64,000 nucleotides of DNA. Origin: Aminobacter anthyllidis. Lineage in GTDB: Bacteria > Pseudomonadota > Alphaproteobacteria > Rhizobiales > Rhizobiaceae. Below the pieces are notes generated by a model, which ran no database searches, was not told where the DNA came from, and worked only from the letters and a program-made list of their open reading frames with translations. The first letter of the stretch is position 1. Each line of letters opens with the position of its first letter. The translations under genes were made by a program, and so were the position numbers. Below, in pieces: positions 26,335-34,670 of the stretch. The stretch lies in contig NZ_JAFLWW010000004.1 of assembly GCF_018555685.1 (NCBI RefSeq), forward strand, positions 1 through 64,000. Reading direction: 5' to 3'.

Positions 26335-27375
26335 ATGAACTACAGGAAAGTCATGCTTGGCTGCGTGCTGGCAATCGGCGCGCCCCATGGCGCTCAGGCG
26401 GCGGATGCCGCAGTCGCAGCCGAACCGGAGCCGATCGGCTACGTCAGGATCTGCGATACCTACGGCGTCGGCTTCTACTATCTGCCGGGGACTGAAACCT
26501 GCCTGCGCGTCGGTGGCTACATCCGCTATGAGATCGGCGTGGGCGACCTGTTTGGCGCGGACCGTGATGGCGACGGACGGGGCGACACCTACTTCAAGCG
26601 CGCCCGCGCAGCACTGAAGATCGATGCCCGCTCGGAAACCGAGCTCGGCACGTTGCGCCGCTACATGCACATCAACTTCCAGCATGACATCGACTCGGAT
26701 GGCGGCCACGAAGCGATGGAGATCGAAAGCGCCATCATCGAACTGGGTGGCTTGCGTATCGGCGTGAACGACTCGCTATTCATCACCTTCGTCAACTATG
26801 CCGGCTATGTCTCCAAGGACGACGTGATCGGCTATGGGCCGTTTGCCACGCCGCAGATCGCCTACACCTACAAGAACGAAAACGGCTTCACCGCGGCCGT
26901 TTCGCTCGAAACCGGCTACGACCCGTTTGTCGTCGACAGCTACATGCCGCATGTCGTGGCAGGCCTTTCCTATGCACAATCCTGGGGTGGGGTGGCCCTG
27001 GTCGCGGCCTATGACTCGGTGTCGGAGGAGTGGTCAGGCAAGCTGCGCCTCGATGCCACCGTCAGCGATACGGTTTCCGCATTCGCGATGGCAGGCCTCA
27101 AGAGCGACGACAGCGCTCCCTATTCCCAGTTCTACGGTATCTGGGGCGGCCGGTGGGCGTTGTGGGGCGGGGCCACGATCAAGGCTTCCGACAAGGCCTC
27201 GGTGAACTTCCAGCTGTCTTATGACGAAGACGAGAACTTTGCTGCGGTTGCCAATGTCGCGTACCAGGTCGTCCCGGATCTGATGGTCACGCCGGAGATC
27301 GGCTTCTATGACAATTTTGCCATCGACGGCGCCGATATGATCGGCGGCTTCGTGCGCATGGAAGCATCGTTCTAG
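26335..27375 (+). CDS. Outer-membrane porin (Omp2-like)
   Basis: ATG 26335 follows GGGAGGG; an upstream open extension of 126 codons is not natural coding sequence. The 346-aa protein begins with a signal peptide (MNYRKVMLGCVLAIGAPHGAQA) and has the alphaproteobacterial porin pattern: YVRICDTYGVGFYYLPGTE, TCLRVGGYIRYE, alternating hydrophobic strands throughout and a terminal Phe (MEASF) needed for outer-membrane insertion. It would let small hydrophilic solutes through the outer membrane. The position directly after the one-carbon operon but behind a terminator suggests possible linkage by function but separate transcription. Confidence 0.93.
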   Translation: MNYRKVMLGCVLAIGAPHGAQAADAAVAAEPEPIGYVRICDTYGVGFYYLPGTETCLRVGGYIRYEIGVGDLFGADRDGDGRGDTYFKRARAALKIDARSETELGTLRRYMHINFQHDIDSDGGHEAMEIESAIIELGGLRIGVNDSLFITFVNYAGYVSKDDVIGYGPFATPQIAYTYKNENGFTAAVSLETGYDPFVVDSYMPHVVAGLSYAQSWGGVALVAAYDSVSEEWSGKLRLDATVSDTVSAFAMAGLKSDDSAPYSQFYGIWGGRWALWGGATIKASDKASVNFQLSYDEDENFAAVANVAYQVVPDLMVTPEIGFYDNFAIDGADMIGGFVRMEASF

Positions 27376-27399
27376 CGCTTGCCCGTTCCAGCAGACGCG

Positions 27400-27425
27400 G
27401 CTCCGCCGGCTTGCGCCGGCGGAGC
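27400..27425. repeat. Perfect hairpin after the porin gene
   Basis: GCTCCGCCGGC and GCCGGCGGAGC, 11 bp, loop TTGC, 24 bases after the porin stop. No T run follows, so it may stabilise the mRNA end or act with Rho rather than as an intrinsic terminator. Confidence 0.5.
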
Positions 27426-27507
27426 AATGCTCCGATGATCATGTGCGCCATGCATTGGGGCGAGGATGCGCTCTGGCTCGCGTCCGTGAACATTGCGAAA
27501 GATCAGT

Positions 27508-28299
27508 ATGCGTCTGCCCCCGATCGATCTCAGCCGCGAAAACACCTTCGGGGAACTGACCTATGAGACCGGTGGCCAGTACGGGCCGATCATGGGCGAC
27601 TACCTCGCCTTCATCGTCGTCCATATCGGCAGTGCCACGATCGAGGCCGACGACAGGGTCACCCGGCTCGAGGCCGGGCAGTGCGCCTTCTCGCTGACGC
27701 ACGAACGGTACAACTACATCGCGCAGGAGGGCACGTTCTCGCATGTCAGCTGGTGCGACGGCCGCCCGCAGAACGCCGGCTGGCTCTACCAGGAAGCCGG
27801 CAAGTTCGCGCCGTTCATCGATGCCACGCCCCAGGTGCAGACGCTCATGCAACTTGGCGTCGATCTCGGCATCGGCGACCGCGACAGCCGCAGCGGACTG
27901 CGCGAGGCGCTGACCAATGCGCTGCTCAATGCATATATCTACGAAGCCGGGGTCCTCGCGGCAGAGAAGCCGGTGCCGCAGACGATCCTGCGGGCCAGGC
28001 GGTATCTCGACGAGCATTTCGCCGGCGACCTCACCATCGAACATGTTGCCGAACAGGTGCGGGTCAGCCCGCAATATCTGGTCTCGGCCTTCAAGAAGCA
28101 TATGGGCATGACACCGGCGCGCTATCTCTGGCGCTGCAGGGTCGATTATGGCGCCCACCTTTTGCAGCGGACCGGGCTATCGATCAGCGAGATCGCCTAC
28201 AAGGTCGGTTACAAGAACCCCTACCACTTCTCGCGCCAGGTGAAGCTGGCGTTCGACTGTTCGCCGACAGAGTTGCGCGAGCAGGCGCGCGGCGCGTAG
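27508..28299 (+). CDS. AraC-family transcriptional regulator
   Basis: 263 aa from ATG 27508 (a TTG five codons earlier is an alternative). The N-terminal 150 residues have a cupin-like sensor pattern (GDYLAFIVVHIGSATIEADDRVTRLEAGQCAF). The C-terminal 100 residues contain two helix-turn-helix units: FAGDLTIEHVAEQVRVSPQYL and GLSISEIAYKVGYKNPYHFSRQV, the standard AraC/XylS signature, ending near PTELREQ. It sits between the porin gene and the oxygenase-like gene on the same strand and probably responds to a small molecule to control one or both, or the one-carbon operon. The inducer is unknown. Confidence 0.9.
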   Translation: MRLPPIDLSRENTFGELTYETGGQYGPIMGDYLAFIVVHIGSATIEADDRVTRLEAGQCAFSLTHERYNYIAQEGTFSHVSWCDGRPQNAGWLYQEAGKFAPFIDATPQVQTLMQLGVDLGIGDRDSRSGLREALTNALLNAYIYEAGVLAAEKPVPQTILRARRYLDEHFAGDLTIEHVAEQVRVSPQYLVSAFKKHMGMTPARYLWRCRVDYGAHLLQRTGLSISEIAYKVGYKNPYHFSRQVKLAFDCSPTELREQARGA

Positions 28300-28588
28300 A
28301 CGCCGCCCGGCGCATGCCTGCCGCTGGGTGAACTGGCGATATGCGTTTGCCAACCGCATGCATGGCGGATTGAGCGTCATCCGTGGAATTCTTCACCTGC
28401 CGATCGGAGCTGTGGCCCAAGACACCAGCCAGACCGGCAGCGGAGGATCGACTGAACAACGCACCCAGGGTGCAGGCCAGACATGGCGCCGGGCAAATGC
28501 TGCCCGCAATCGCTCCGAAATCGCTGAACCGAACGACTATCGCCTGCGGCCTGTTTCGAGGCTGCAATGTGCTGAACGAGTATTGCGG

Positions 28589-29467
28589 ATGGCCATTATG
28601 GAAAACCTCGCTTCGATAGATCCGATCGCTCTCGACGAGTGGCATGTCGTGGCATCCCTCGACGAGTTGCCTGCCCAGACGACGATCTCGACGATCCTGC
28701 TCGGCCAGGCGGTCCAGGTTGGACGGCGTGACAACACGCTCGGTGTATGGCGCGGCGATGAAGCGCTGCCGATGATCGAACGCTTCGGCTATCTGTGGAC
28801 GACGCTGGGCAATCCTCCGCGCGACCTGTTCGAGATCGTCGAATTCAATGAACCCGACCGCAGCATCATCGTCCAGGGCGTCACACGCGTCGCCGTGTCG
28901 GCACCACGCGCGGTCGAGAACTTCCTCGATATGGGACATTTCCCTTTCGTCCATACCGGCATCCTCGGCGAGGAGCCGCACACCGAGGTCAAGCCCTACA
29001 AGGTCACGGTGTATCCGGAGCCGCCGGAAATTCTGGTCACCGAATGCGAGTTCTACCAGCCGCAGGCCAATGCCGGTTCTGACACTGGCGTGGATACGGA
29101 ATATGTCTACCGCATCCCGCATCCGTTTTGCGCGGTGCTCTACAAGACCGGTTCGACGGATGCCAACCGCCGCGACGTGATTGCCTTGTTTGGCCAGCCG
29201 GTCAGCGAGGAATGCGTGCTGGTCCATATCGTCATCTGCCTTGTCGACGACGTGACCGATCTTGCTGCGATGCGCAGCTTCCACCAGACCATTCTCGGCC
29301 AGGACAAGCCGATCCTGGAAAACCAGGTGCCGAAGCGGCTGCCGCTCGATACGCGCGCCGAAGTGCCGATCCGGGCTGACGCGGCCTCGGCTGCGTATCG
29401 CCGCTGGCTCCGTGATCGCGGCCTTCGCTACGGCGTCATCCTGGGCAACGCCAGCCGCGCCGCATGA
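28589..29467 (+). CDS. Ring-hydroxylating-oxygenase-like protein without Rieske ligands
   Basis: 292 aa (ATG 28598, three codons in, is an alternative). The sequence resembles the alpha subunit of VanA-type oxygenases: an initial DEWHVVASLDELP, ALPMIERFGYLWTTLG, and a mononuclear-iron segment NFLDMGHFPFVH with the two His ligands and the bridging Asp, followed by the SRPBCC-fold C-terminal part. The Rieske [2Fe-2S] ligands (C-x-H ... C-x2-H), expected in the first 100 residues, are absent, and the N-terminal domain is about 50 residues shorter than in VanA. The upstream sequence in the same frame does not restore them. It may get electrons differently, be a non-redox SRPBCC protein, or be degraded. 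No reductase gene is nearby. Confidence 0.75.
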   Translation: MAIMENLASIDPIALDEWHVVASLDELPAQTTISTILLGQAVQVGRRDNTLGVWRGDEALPMIERFGYLWTTLGNPPRDLFEIVEFNEPDRSIIVQGVTRVAVSAPRAVENFLDMGHFPFVHTGILGEEPHTEVKPYKVTVYPEPPEILVTECEFYQPQANAGSDTGVDTEYVYRIPHPFCAVLYKTGSTDANRRDVIALFGQPVSEECVLVHIVICLVDDVTDLAAMRSFHQTILGQDKPILENQVPKRLPLDTRAEVPIRADAASAAYRRWLRDRGLRYGVILGNASRAA

Positions 29468-29617
29468 CCATGCAAGCCCCTGGGTTTAACCAGGGATATG
29501 CCTGACTGAAATAGCAGCCATTGTTGCAGCCAAGCCGGCATGAAAGCTTGAGCTAATGGTTGCAAGACCGAAAACCGACGACAGATAAGACCAAGGGGAA
29601 TGTCGTTGGTGCAGGAA

Positions 29618-29671
29618 TTCCGCCGCTTTGCGGCCTGCCCGATGCAGGCCGAACGCGAGCAGCCGGCGGAA
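29618..29671 (+). promoter_or_regulatory. Foldable 5' leader of the BMP transporter operon
   Basis: An outer stem TTCCGCCG/CGGCGGAA (29618-29625 with 29664-29671) encloses an inner stem CGGCCTGC/GCAGGCCG (29631-29638 with 29644-29651, loop CCGAT). Between them is an asymmetric internal loop of 5 and 12 bases. The element ends about 25 bases before the GGAGG of the binding-protein gene. Two perfect 8-bp stems around an asymmetric loop is a plausible ligand-binding RNA layout, but no riboswitch class is claimed. Confidence 0.4.
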
Positions 29672-29706
29672 TGGGACAGTTTTCGAGCTGGAATGGAGGA
29701 ACCAAC

Positions 29707-30726
29707 ATGGCACCGAACATCACCCGTCGCACGGCACTTCTCGGCTCAGCGGGAGCAATCCTGCTGGCGGGTCTTGCCCGCTCATTTGCCGCGGAGCCGA
29801 CCAAGCTGAAGATGGTCATCATTATGGAGAGCAGCGTTGACGTCGGCTGGTGCAGCACGCTCCTCGACTCCCTGAACAAGATCAAGAGCGAGATCGCGCC
29901 GACAATCGACCTGTCCTGGGAATACACCGATCCGCTGTGGAACGAGGACGCCGAGAATGCGATGCGCCTCTACGCCGAAAGCGGCGAGTACGACATCATC
30001 TGGGGCCATGGCCGCTATTCCGACCAGATCAAGAAGCTGAACGCCGAATTCCCCGACATCATGTTCGTGGTGGCCGGCTCCGGCAATGTGCCGATCGGCG
30101 CCAACCAGTACTGGCTCTACAAGCGCCTGCACGAGCCGTCCTACCTGCTCGGCATGCTCGCCGGCCGCACGACGAAGTCCGGTGTCATCGGATTGGTCGG
30201 GACCTTTGCCGCCGACGACGTCAACGACCAGATCAACGCCTATCTCGAAGGCGCGCGTTTCGTCCGTCCAGACATCCAGCATCGCGTGTCATTCATCGGC
30301 TCGTGGTCGGACAATGCGCTGGCGGCCGAACATGCCAATGTGCAGATCGCCTCCGGCGCCGACGTCGTGTTCATGCTGACCGACAACTTCAAGCCTTGTG
30401 TCGAGCACAACATAATGTGCTTCGCCAACATCAGCGATCAGAGCAAGAATGCACCGACAGCACTTGCTTCCAGCGCGGTCATCAATTGGGAGCCCGACCT
30501 TCGGTGGCTTGTCGACGAGTGGCAGAAGCACAAGGCCGGTGGCCAGTTTAGCGGCAACGCGGAACCGAAGTGGTTCTCGATGGCCGAGGGTGGCACCGAC
30601 ATCGCGCCCTACCACGAGTTCGACGCCAAGTTGCCCGATGCCGTGAAGCAGGAAATTGCCGCGACCCGGCAGAAGATCCTGTCGCGCGAGTTCGTCGTTG
30701 CGGTGAACACGGCGGAAGTCAAGTGA
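29707..30726 (+). CDS. BMP-family (nucleoside-type) ABC transporter substrate-binding protein
   Basis: 339 aa from ATG 29707 with GGAGGAAC upstream. The first 28 residues are an export signal with a twin Arg (TRRTALLGSAGAILLAG), possibly Tat-type. The mature protein follows the BMP/PnrA family: a first strand VIIMESSVDVGWC, DIIWGHGRYSDQI, PDIMFVVAGSGN, SYLLGMLAGRTTKSGVIGLVG, and ADVVFMLTDN. Members bind purine nucleosides or related ligands and feed the NupOPQ-like permeases. The four genes 29707-34286 form one unit: this gene, an ATPase and two permeases, all overlapping or nearly touching. The ligand is unknown; nucleosides, deazapurines and autoinducer-2-like compounds are all seen in the family. 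Confidence 0.9.
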   Translation: MAPNITRRTALLGSAGAILLAGLARSFAAEPTKLKMVIIMESSVDVGWCSTLLDSLNKIKSEIAPTIDLSWEYTDPLWNEDAENAMRLYAESGEYDIIWGHGRYSDQIKKLNAEFPDIMFVVAGSGNVPIGANQYWLYKRLHEPSYLLGMLAGRTTKSGVIGLVGTFAADDVNDQINAYLEGARFVRPDIQHRVSFIGSWSDNALAAEHANVQIASGADVVFMLTDNFKPCVEHNIMCFANISDQSKNAPTALASSAVINWEPDLRWLVDEWQKHKAGGQFSGNAEPKWFSMAEGGTDIAPYHEFDAKLPDAVKQEIAATRQKILSREFVVAVNTAEVK

Positions 30727-30740
30727 ACTGCGCGGCACAA

Positions 30741-32282
30741 ATGGTGCGGCCTGTGGTGGTGGAAGAACTGCTCAAGGTCCGGAATCTCACCAAGCGCTTT
30801 GGCGCTGTCGCCGCCAATGACGGCGTCAGCCTCGACGTGCGCAAGGGTGAGGTTCACTGCCTCTTTGGCGAGAACGGAGCCGGCAAGTCGACCTTGTCAG
30901 CCTGCCTCTACGGCTACTACCGGGCCGACAGCGGCGAGATCGTGTTCAAGGGCAAGACCGCCGAACTGAACTCGCCAGCCGACGCGCTCCGCCTCGGCAT
31001 CGGCATGGTGCACCAGCATTTCGTGCTCGTGTCCAACTTCACTGTTCTCGAAAACATCATCGTCGGCAGCTCCGATGTCGGTGTCTTCCTCAACAAGTCG
31101 GAAGCCCGCCGCAAGGTGGTTGCCCTCTGCCAGGAGTGTGGCATCGACATCGACCTGGATCGCGAGATCTGGCAGCTGTCGGTTGGCGAGCAGCAATGGG
31201 TGGAGATCCTCAAGGCGCTCTATTTTGGTGCCGAATTGCTGATCCTCGACGAGCCGACCGCTGTGCTGACACCGCAGCAGTCGGACCAGCTGTTCAGGAT
31301 CATTTCGGGCATGCGCAGCCGCGGCCTGTCGATCATCCTGATCAGCCACAAGCTGCGCGAGGTGATGCAATCGGACCGCGTCACCATCCTGCGCAAGGGA
31401 AAGGTCGTGGCGACAGTCGAAACGGCTGGCAGCACGGCGGAGTCGATCACCGCGCTGATGGTCGGACACAAGGTGACCAAGCATGTCCGCGACCGCTCGG
31501 TCATGCCGGCTGGCGAGTTCCTTTCCCTGCGCAATGTCTGCGCCAAGGGCGACTGGAGCGAGGACGTGCTCAAGGATGTCAGCTTCGACATCGCCAAGCA
31601 TGAGGTCCTTGGCCTGGCAGGCGTCGCCGGTAACGGCCAGAAGGAGTTGTTCGAAGTCCTGATGGGCGTGCGCGCGGCGAGCTCGGGCGGCTTTTCACTC
31701 GATGGCGAGGCGATCGTCGCGCCGACATCACGCGAAATGCTGGATCGTGGCGTCGGCTTCGTGCCCGACGACCGTTTCCTCGAAGGGCTGATCCCGGAAT
31801 TCGGGACGGCCGAGAATTTGGTGCTCGGCTGGCAGCGTGCGCCCGAGTATCGCCGTGGGCCGTTCCTCGACCGGCGCAAGCTCGGTCTGCTCGCACGCAA
31901 GAAGATCGAGGAGTTCAGGGTGGTGACGGCATCGGCCGACCTGCCGGTCGAGAGGCTATCCGGCGGCAACGCGCAACGCGTCATCCTGGCGCGCGAATTC
32001 CTGCATGCGCGCGGGCTGCTGCTCGCCAACCAGCCGACGCGCGGCCTCGACGTCGCGGCTTCCGAGTTCGTCTGTGAGAAGATCCTGGAGAAACGAGCAG
32101 CGGGTTTTGCCGTGCTTTTGGCATCGGAGGAACTCGACGACCTGATGCGCCTCTGTGACCGCATCGCGGTGATCTTCAAGGGGCGGATCATGGGCATCGT
32201 GCGTCCTGAGGAAACCTCGTTGCTCGACCTCGGAATGATGATGGCGGGAGACGCCAAAGAGCCTGAACGGACGGTCCAATGA
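30741..32282 (+). CDS. ABC transporter ATP-binding protein, tandem ATPase of the BMP/nucleoside class
   Basis: 513 aa from ATG 30741; a GTG at 30723 overlapping the previous TGA (GTGA) is in frame and could be the real, coupled start. Two ATPase halves are fused. The first is complete: GENGAGKST (43-51), QLSVGEQQWVEIL signature, LLILDEPTAVLTP Walker B. The second is modified: its P-loop is GVAGNGQKE, which lacks the Lys-Ser/Thr, and its Walker B reads LLLANQPTRGLD; the signature LSGGNAQR is intact. This asymmetry is usual for the RbsA/NupO/YufO group. It powers uptake through the two permeases that follow. Confidence 0.92.
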   Translation: MVRPVVVEELLKVRNLTKRFGAVAANDGVSLDVRKGEVHCLFGENGAGKSTLSACLYGYYRADSGEIVFKGKTAELNSPADALRLGIGMVHQHFVLVSNFTVLENIIVGSSDVGVFLNKSEARRKVVALCQECGIDIDLDREIWQLSVGEQQWVEILKALYFGAELLILDEPTAVLTPQQSDQLFRIISGMRSRGLSIILISHKLREVMQSDRVTILRKGKVVATVETAGSTAESITALMVGHKVTKHVRDRSVMPAGEFLSLRNVCAKGDWSEDVLKDVSFDIAKHEVLGLAGVAGNGQKELFEVLMGVRAASSGGFSLDGEAIVAPTSREMLDRGVGFVPDDRFLEGLIPEFGTAENLVLGWQRAPEYRRGPFLDRRKLGLLARKKIEEFRVVTASADLPVERLSGGNAQRVILAREFLHARGLLLANQPTRGLDVAASEFVCEKILEKRAAGFAVLLASEELDDLMRLCDRIAVIFKGRIMGIVRPEETSLLDLGMMMAGDAKEPERTVQ

Positions 32283-33361
32283 TTTCAGTTCAACGACGCT
32301 CGGGCAGCAGCCTGGGCTGGAACATCACCTGCTACTCGGCGGCGATGATATGCGCCTTTCTGACGTCGGCGGCCTTGCTCACATTCTCAGGCGGCGACCC
32401 GGTGAAGGCGTTCTCGGCGCTGCTGACAGGTGCCTTTGGCAGCCAGAACGCGCTCTATGGCTCACTGGCAAAAGCGACGCCGCTTTTGCTTGTCGGGCTC
32501 GGCACGGTCATCGCCTTCCGGGCCAAGATCTGGAACATCGGCCAGGAAGGCCAGGTCTTCGCCGGCGCGATGGCAGCCTACTGGATGAGCCTGTGGGTGG
32601 CACCACTGCCCTACTGGCTGGCGTGGCTGCTTATTGCCATTGCCGGGCTTGTCGGCGGCGGCGTGCTTGGCCTGCTCGCCGGCTATCTCAAGGTCCGCTT
32701 CGGCACCAGCGAGGTCATCTCGACCGTCATGCTGAACTACATCGTCATCTACATCCTCGCCTATCTCCTCGATGGCGGGCCGTGGATGGAGAGCGGGCTG
32801 ACCGTTGCCTATCATCAGTCGTCGCCGGTCAACCCGCTGCTCGAATGGCCGATCCTGCTTGGCCAGGGCTCAGGCAAGATGCATATCGGCTTCATCCTGG
32901 CGCTCGCCGCCGCGGCCTTCTGCGCCGTGCTCCTGGAACGGACGTCGCTTGGCTACGAAATCCGTGCCTTCGGCTCCAACCCGACCGCGCTGCGCTTCCG
33001 CGGCACCAACATCCGGCGGCTGTTGCTGGTGGTGATGTTGCTGTCGGGTGCGCTTGCTGGTCTTGCCGGGGCAGGCGAGTTGTTCGGGACCTCGCATCGT
33101 CTCCGCGCCGAAACCCTGCTTGGCATCGGCAGTTCCGGCATCGTCGTTGCCATGGTCGGCGGCCTGCGCCCCAGCGGTGTGATGTTGGCCGCCCTTTTCT
33201 TCGGCGCGCTGAAGAGCGGTGCCATCTACATGCGACTGAAAAGCGGAACACCGGCCGGCCTGGTGTCGGCGATGGAAGGGCTGGTGCTGCTCTTTTTCCT
33301 GTGTGCCGCTGTCGCGACAAAGCTTCAGTTGGTGCGCGTCGAGGAGAAAGTCCATGCTTGA
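32279..33361 (+). CDS. ABC transporter permease, BMP/nucleoside class (first subunit)
   Basis: 360 aa; its ATG overlaps the ATPase stop as ATGA. About eight to ten hydrophobic segments, with the family-typical stretches AKATPLLLVGLGTVIAFRAKIWNIGQEGQ (an inner-membrane loop and start of a helix), FGTSEVISTVMLNYIVIY, GYEIRAFGSNP and the ATPase-contacting region. This is the BPD_transp_2 fold shared with RbsC and NupP. It pairs with the 310-aa permease encoded next, whose ATG lies within its last codons. Confidence 0.92.
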   Translation: MISVQRRSGSSLGWNITCYSAAMICAFLTSAALLTFSGGDPVKAFSALLTGAFGSQNALYGSLAKATPLLLVGLGTVIAFRAKIWNIGQEGQVFAGAMAAYWMSLWVAPLPYWLAWLLIAIAGLVGGGVLGLLAGYLKVRFGTSEVISTVMLNYIVIYILAYLLDGGPWMESGLTVAYHQSSPVNPLLEWPILLGQGSGKMHIGFILALAAAAFCAVLLERTSLGYEIRAFGSNPTALRFRGTNIRRLLLVVMLLSGALAGLAGAGELFGTSHRLRAETLLGIGSSGIVVAMVGGLRPSGVMLAALFFGALKSGAIYMRLKSGTPAGLVSAMEGLVLLFFLCAAVATKLQLVRVEEKVHA

Positions 33362-34286
33362 GCTGCTGCAAGGTCCGCTGCTGATCAGCATCCTGGCCGG
33401 CATGGTCCGGATCGCGACACCGCTGCTGTTTTCAGCCATGGGCGAACTGGTCACTCAGCGCGCCGGCATCTGGAACATCTCGGTCGAGGGCACGATGCTG
33501 CTCGGTGCGGTTGTCGCCTATGTCGTCGCCTCCACCACCGGCTCGCCGTGGCTTGCACTGCTCGCGGCCGTGCTCGCCTGTGCTCTGATCAGCCTGATCA
33601 TGTCGTTCGTCACCATCGTCTTGAAGGCGGAGCAGTTCGTCGCCGGCCTGGCGCTCAACCTCCTGGCTTCAGGCCTGACCCTGTTCTGGTTCCAGACCTA
33701 TGTCATCGGCCGCGAGCCGCCGAAGTTCGCCGGCTTCGATCAGGTCGACGTTCCGCTGCTGTCGGATATTCCCTTCCTCGGTCCGATCCTGTTCTCGCAG
33801 CGGCTGTTGACCTATTTCGCCTTTTTGCTTCCGGTCGCGGTGTGGTTCTTCCTCTACCGCACCAAATACGGCCTCGAGATTCGCTGCGTTGGCGAGAATC
33901 CCAAGGCGCTCGACGTCAAGGGCTTGAGCGTCGGCTGGCGTCAATGTCTGGCGATCATGTTCGGCAGCCTGATGTCGGGGTTCGGCGGCGCATTCCTTAT
34001 GCTCGGCTATTCCGACCGCTTCGTTCCCGACCTCATCGCCGGCCGTGGCTGGCTGGTCGTGGTCGCCATCATCGCCGGCAACTGGATGCCGTTTCGCGTG
34101 GTTGGCGCGATCTTCATCTTCGCACTGCTTGAGGCGGTCGCGATCCATGCCCAGGTGGTCGGCGTTTCCATCCCCCACCACTTCTTCCTGATCCTGCCCT
34201 ACGTCGCCTCGCTGGTCCTGCTCGCCGGCCTCAGGTCGCGCACGCACCAACCCGAAGCGCTCGGCGTGCCCTATAGCAGGGAGTAG
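33354..34286 (+). CDS. ABC transporter permease, BMP/nucleoside class (second subunit)
   Basis: 310 aa from ATG 33354, overlapping the first permease by eight bases. Multiple membrane helices and the NupQ-like landmarks MVRIATPLLFSAMGELVTQRAG, WNISVEGTMLLGA, YGLEIRCVGENPKALDVKG (cytoplasmic loop contacting the ATPase) and VVVAIIAGNWMP. It completes the importer. A good intrinsic terminator follows 30 bases after the stop, so the transporter operon ends here and the dehydrogenase operon at 34671 is separate. Confidence 0.92.
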   Translation: MLELLQGPLLISILAGMVRIATPLLFSAMGELVTQRAGIWNISVEGTMLLGAVVAYVVASTTGSPWLALLAAVLACALISLIMSFVTIVLKAEQFVAGLALNLLASGLTLFWFQTYVIGREPPKFAGFDQVDVPLLSDIPFLGPILFSQRLLTYFAFLLPVAVWFFLYRTKYGLEIRCVGENPKALDVKGLSVGWRQCLAIMFGSLMSGFGGAFLMLGYSDRFVPDLIAGRGWLVVVAIIAGNWMPFRVVGAIFIFALLEAVAIHAQVVGVSIPHHFFLILPYVASLVLLAGLRSRTHQPEALGVPYSRE

Positions 34287-34315
34287 GCGAGCACGGCTGG
34301 CTTTCAGCTACTTAA

Positions 34316-34350
34316 GCCCGGTCAAGCGAGAGCTTGGCCGGGCATTTTCT
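34316..34350 (+). terminator. Terminator of the BMP transporter operon
   Basis: GCCCGGTCAAGC (34316-34327) pairs with GCTTGGCCGGGC (34332-34343), 12 bp with one G-T pair and a GAGA tetraloop, followed by ATTTTCT. Confidence 0.8.
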
Positions 34351-34591
34351 GTTCCCGCTGATCTGTGTGAGCAAAGCCTCGTGCTTCCCAATCGGCGCCG
34401 CAACTGCTCAGCTTTGCCGGCTCAGACAATCCCTTCTGCAACTGACTCTCGCTGTCCTAGGTGACCCGCTGCCTCAGTGGTGTTCGAGGCCTGCGCACGA
34501 CTTTCCGTGACCGGACCTATGACTGTTCCGTGATGGCGGGGCGGGTGCCGCGGGAAAAGTCGTTCCAAGTCTGTGGGTGGTGGAAACATGG

Positions 34592-34619
34592 ACATTCGTA
34601 TTGACACAAATACAGATGT
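34592..34619 (+). promoter_or_regulatory. Operator-like palindrome over a TTGACA promoter element
   Basis: ACATTCGTATT (34592-34602) and AATACAGATGT (34609-34619) are inverted copies matching at 9 of 11 positions, with a 6-base spacer. TTGACA (34601-34606), a good -35 hexamer, lies inside; the -10 at 17-base spacing is weak (TACCTC). It stands 50 bases before the broken dehydrogenase gene. The RpiR regulator encoded at 39450-40304 is a candidate binder. The rest of the 34351-34670 gap shows no gene. Confidence 0.45.
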
Positions 34620-34670
34620 TCATTACCTCTGAGCGCAATTGCAGAGCCTTGATCCGGGAGGAACCATCGG

